DNA of 64,000 bases, taken from Chrysoperla carnea (lineage: Eukaryota; Arthropoda; Insecta; Neuroptera; Chrysopidae). Where the stretch lies: positions 75,866,181 to 75,930,180 of the forward strand of contig NC_058340.1 of NCBI RefSeq assembly GCF_905475395.1, in the 5' to 3' direction. Below the pieces are notes generated by a model. That model was not told the origin of the DNA. It made no database searches and was given only the letters and a program-made list of their open reading frames with translations. This document shows, piece after piece, positions 61,151 through 64,000 of this stretch. Every line of letters begins with the position of its first letter. Within the stretch, counting starts at the first letter, position 1. The translations under genes were made by a program, and so were the position numbers.

Positions 61151-61952
61151 AAATATATATACAAGTAACATAGGCTGTAATTTATTTTCAGCACAAGAGA
61201 AGGAACTAATCTGAGCGATTTCAAAGGTGAACTATAATTTCCAAGACTAGTCAATGGAAATATTCCAATTTCCGTCAGATTGAAAACTGGTTATAACGGT
61301 GACATATACATGTTTATTAATATTTTATGTATTTGTAAGTGATTACATTATTTTAAGTAGATATGTATACAGCGTGTTTATTAATAAGTTATTTTTGTAC
61401 CGTGTGTCAATTGAAATATATATTTTTTTACATCTTAAGTATGATTTGAATACATTTTGAACTTTTTTGGGTTATTCGATATATTTTCTTCAATTATAAA
61501 AATAGTTTTTTTGAATTACGATTAATATACCTACTCAACAATCGTTGAATGTGATATTTTGTTCTATTCAAAATTAAAACATGTTTATTATTTATTTGTA
61601 CCAATCCCCGATTTTATTAAAAGGGCTATTACATATTCAAATAATATTGCCTTTGGCCAACTTAGAAAAATTATTTTCAAATTTATGCTGTTAAGTGGTT
61701 CTGGGTGTTACTTATCGAGATTTCTTTTTTAAGGTAAATCGCTAATCTACTCTGTTCAGAAAATCATTTTCTAATCCTTCTGTAATATTTCAAGTAAATT
61801 ATTATTTTACTTTGGGAGCTTATATCCAAAATAAATAGAGCTGTGAAACTTTCACTTTAACAAAAATGAACAAACCTATTTTAATTTTTCCAAAATTAAA
61901 TTCAAAATATTTGATTAATATATAATTTAAAAGAGAATTATAAATGACTTAC
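61151..61952. other. Rest of the first intron of gene C
   Basis: AT-rich, with no recognised element. Confidence 0.5.
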
Positions 61953-62100
61953 ATGAATTTGATCTGTTGATTAACTTACAATTTAAAAAAAAAAGTTATA
62001 TTGATTGTATTTTTTATTCGAAGTGTGTTACATCAGTTGATGAAACTCTGAGTACTGACCAACTCAACAATAATGATTGTAATTAATAGCATATTTTATA
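61953..62100 (-). promoter_or_regulatory. Non-coding first exon and core promoter of gene C
   Basis: TTAATCAACAGATCAAATTC then AT|GTAAGT ends the exon at 61953. On the same strand TATAAAATAT lies at 62100-62091, with candidate start sites at GTTGAGTT (about 62067) and TCAGTA (A at 62056). The A and C promoters align closely except for an indel of about 8 bp between the TATA and start regions. Confidence 0.6.
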
Positions 62101-62145
62101 GTAAGTAAACAAAGAACCAAAAGCTCATTAAAATCATTATCAGGG

Positions 62146-62930
62146 TCATGACATCACCTGGTTATGTTATTGATTTTATCATGAGCCTCATTTCTATGCT
62201 TTTATTGGGTAATGAAGAACGTTTGCAAAAAATAAAGTTTCGGCCACGTTTTTAAAAAAAAGATATAAGAGATGTACGCAATTGTTTAAGCATCCTTCCC
62301 TGTATACGGTCTCAAGATTAAAAGCCATTTAGAGAATATAAAAAGGCATTTTAATGTTTTGCTTCAACGATTTAGTAAAAGGAAAAAATTAATGCATCTT
62401 CTAAAATTTCCACAGTTCTTTATTAGGAAGGAAAACTTTATAAAAAAAAGTCGACCTCTCAGGGGCGTACCTAACTTTCTTTTTTGGCGAGTAGTTGGGT
62501 CTCCCATTTTTGGGGAATAACAAAAATGTGCATATTTGTGCAAAAATTCGGAATCTTCTAACGGTTTACAAGATGGAATTAATAAACAACTGTGGAAAAT
62601 TTCAAAGATGCATTAATTTTTTCTTTTTTACCAAGATATTTTATTTAATTTTGTTGTACGAATTGGAATAAGGGTATTCAAAATATTATCTGAGATAGCT
62701 CCAATATCTTTAAAATTACTCGTCCAACAACCTTCTTTGAGGGCTAAATCTGCGATTGCTAGCAATTGATATGAATGGCGTATATCAGCCATCAATTATA
62801 AGATAAATCTGTGTCATTTGGCGCGTATGATGTTGAATACAAATATTGTTTACGCTTTTTCTAGTAAACAAGGTATTTATAGATTTGACATGTATATCTC
62901 ACTTCCAAGGTTACCTATAAATTTTCCTGA
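62146..62930 (-). promoter_or_regulatory. Upstream block conserved with gene A
   Basis: Counterpart of 48880-49565: GGTCATGACATCACC, GTTATGTTATTGATTTTATC, GAACGTTTGCAA, ATTTGGCGCGTATGATG, GTTGAATACAAATA and ATCTCACTTCCAAGG. TGACATCA-like and GGCGCG words are shared by both copies and could be binding sites. Confidence 0.65.
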
Positions 62931-62944
62931 CCTACACCAACAAT

Positions 62945-64000
62945 TTATTTTATGTACCGAGTATATATGAAATATATCAAGGTATACTAAGTTTAGTCCC
63001 AAGTTTGTAACACTTAAAAATATTGATGCTACGAGCAAAATTTTGGTATAGGTGTTCATAAAATTCATTTACGGTTGTCCGTTTGAATATCTACCCGTCT
63101 GTTTGTCTGTCTGACAACATGATAACTCAAAAACGACAAAGATATCAAGCTGGAATTTTTACAGCGTGCTTAGGACGTAAAAAGTGAGGCGGAGTTCGTA
63201 AATGAGCAACAAAGGTCAATTGGGTCCATCTTGTAAACCGTTATAGATAGAACAAAAGTTGAAAATGAAAAAAATGTTCCCTATAAAAAAATAAACAACT
63301 TTTGTTTCAAATATTTTCACTGTTTATCGGTGAGAGCACAAATTGTATGGGAATATCAGTCGCGTCTGTGTGTCATGTACGTATGCCTGGGTATCTAAGA
63401 GTGGCTATGTCTCTTTACTTTTATGACGTGAAAAAACAAACGATTGCGTAATCAAGACTGTCTATACATGGTATTTCAACAATTAATTCAGTCAATTATT
63501 TGTTTTCACGTGTTTTTCTTTTTTTAATTTGCATTAAAAAAAATCATAAATAATTATAAAATTGTTAAAATTCTTATCACGAGATTACGTAGAGGAAAAT
63601 AATTGCAAAATAAAGTAGAAAACAAACAATTGACTGAGTTAATTGTTGAAATACCATGCATAGACAGTGTTGATGGCGCAATCGTTTGGCTTTTTACGTA
63701 ACGTAAGTAAAGAATAATACATACTATAAAATTTGCGCCCTTTCGGGTAAACAGTGATGTTTACGAAAAATTGTTTTGAACAAAGTTGTTTATTTTTTTA
63801 TAAAAAAAATTTTTTACATTTAAACTTTTGTTCTATCTCTAACGGTTTACAAGTTAAGTCCTACGAACTCAAGACTCAATTGATCATTTACAAACACGAC
63901 CTCACTTTTTAGGTCCTGACCACACTATAAAAATTCCAACTTGATATCTTTTTTCGTTTTCGAGTTATCGTGTTGTCAGACAGGCGGATAGACAGACAAC
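62945..64000. repeat. P-family element, large palindrome cut by the window end
   Basis: The left half (62945-63510) runs from a TATATGAAATATATCAAGG end through TTAAAAATATTGATGCTACG, TGTCCGTTTG, GATAACTCAAAAACGAC, CGTGCTTAGGACGTAAAAAG, AAACAACTTTTGTTTCAAAT to TCAACAATTAATTCAGTCAATT. The right half (63622 onward) repeats this inverted, from AATTGACTGAGTTAATTGTT to the CAGACAGGCGGATAGACAG end of the window. The spacer is about 110 bp. The other P copies are single halves of this structure, so this one shows the full architecture. It carries no open frame. Confidence 0.85.

Overview
The window looks like an insect nuclear chromosome. It is very A+T-rich, its genes are interrupted by GT-AG introns of about 75-190 bp, it carries degraded non-LTR retrotransposons and a decayed hAT DNA transposon, and it is full of short dispersed inverted-repeat elements. 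The order cannot be fixed from sequence alone. A tandem cathepsin B family fits several insect groups.

Positions 1-46,700 are mostly non-coding. The best host-gene signal there is one first coding exon on the minus strand (9450-9760). It has a TATA-like promoter near 9912 and encodes a His/Ala/Pro-rich protein I could not identify. Weaker protein remnants are a possible chemoreceptor fragment (7756-8242), a jockey-like LINE scrap (12,660-12,945), a 993-bp hAT transposon with its target duplication (18,876-19,868), two 3' pieces of one RNase H-bearing LINE family (26,549-26,797 and 39,721-40,759, the latter with a 12-bp target duplication), and a broken copy of a conserved arthropod domain (45,651-46,060). 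The rest is AT-rich spacer and several repeat families, called here P, S, M, Q, foldback, the 309-bp satellite and the 100-bp tandem.

Positions 46,752-62,930 hold a tandem array of three cathepsin B-like cysteine protease genes on the minus strand: A (46,752-48,139), B (50,802-52,207) and C (59,173-60,608). Each has four coding exons with the same splice phases, an intact reading frame, a signal peptide, a propeptide, the catalytic Cys/His/Asn and the His-His occluding loop. A and C also share a non-coding first exon, a promoter region, a further upstream block, and a P-family insertion at the same point in the first intron. B lacks all of these. Its homology to A and C stops about 38 bp upstream of its ATG. 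It faces a nearly complete LINE (52,587-58,180, plus strand, I/jockey-type with APE endonuclease, RT and RNase H) lying head to head with it. The poly(A) of that LINE ends exactly where sequence homologous to the 3' flank of B resumes as the 3' flank of C. The simplest reading is a LINE-associated deletion that removed the promoter of B.

Blocks 3' of B and C are paralogous and each contain a hairpin that differs by a compensatory base pair. The window ends in a large P-family palindrome (62,945-64,000, cut by the window edge). No rRNA, tRNA or CRISPR array was seen.
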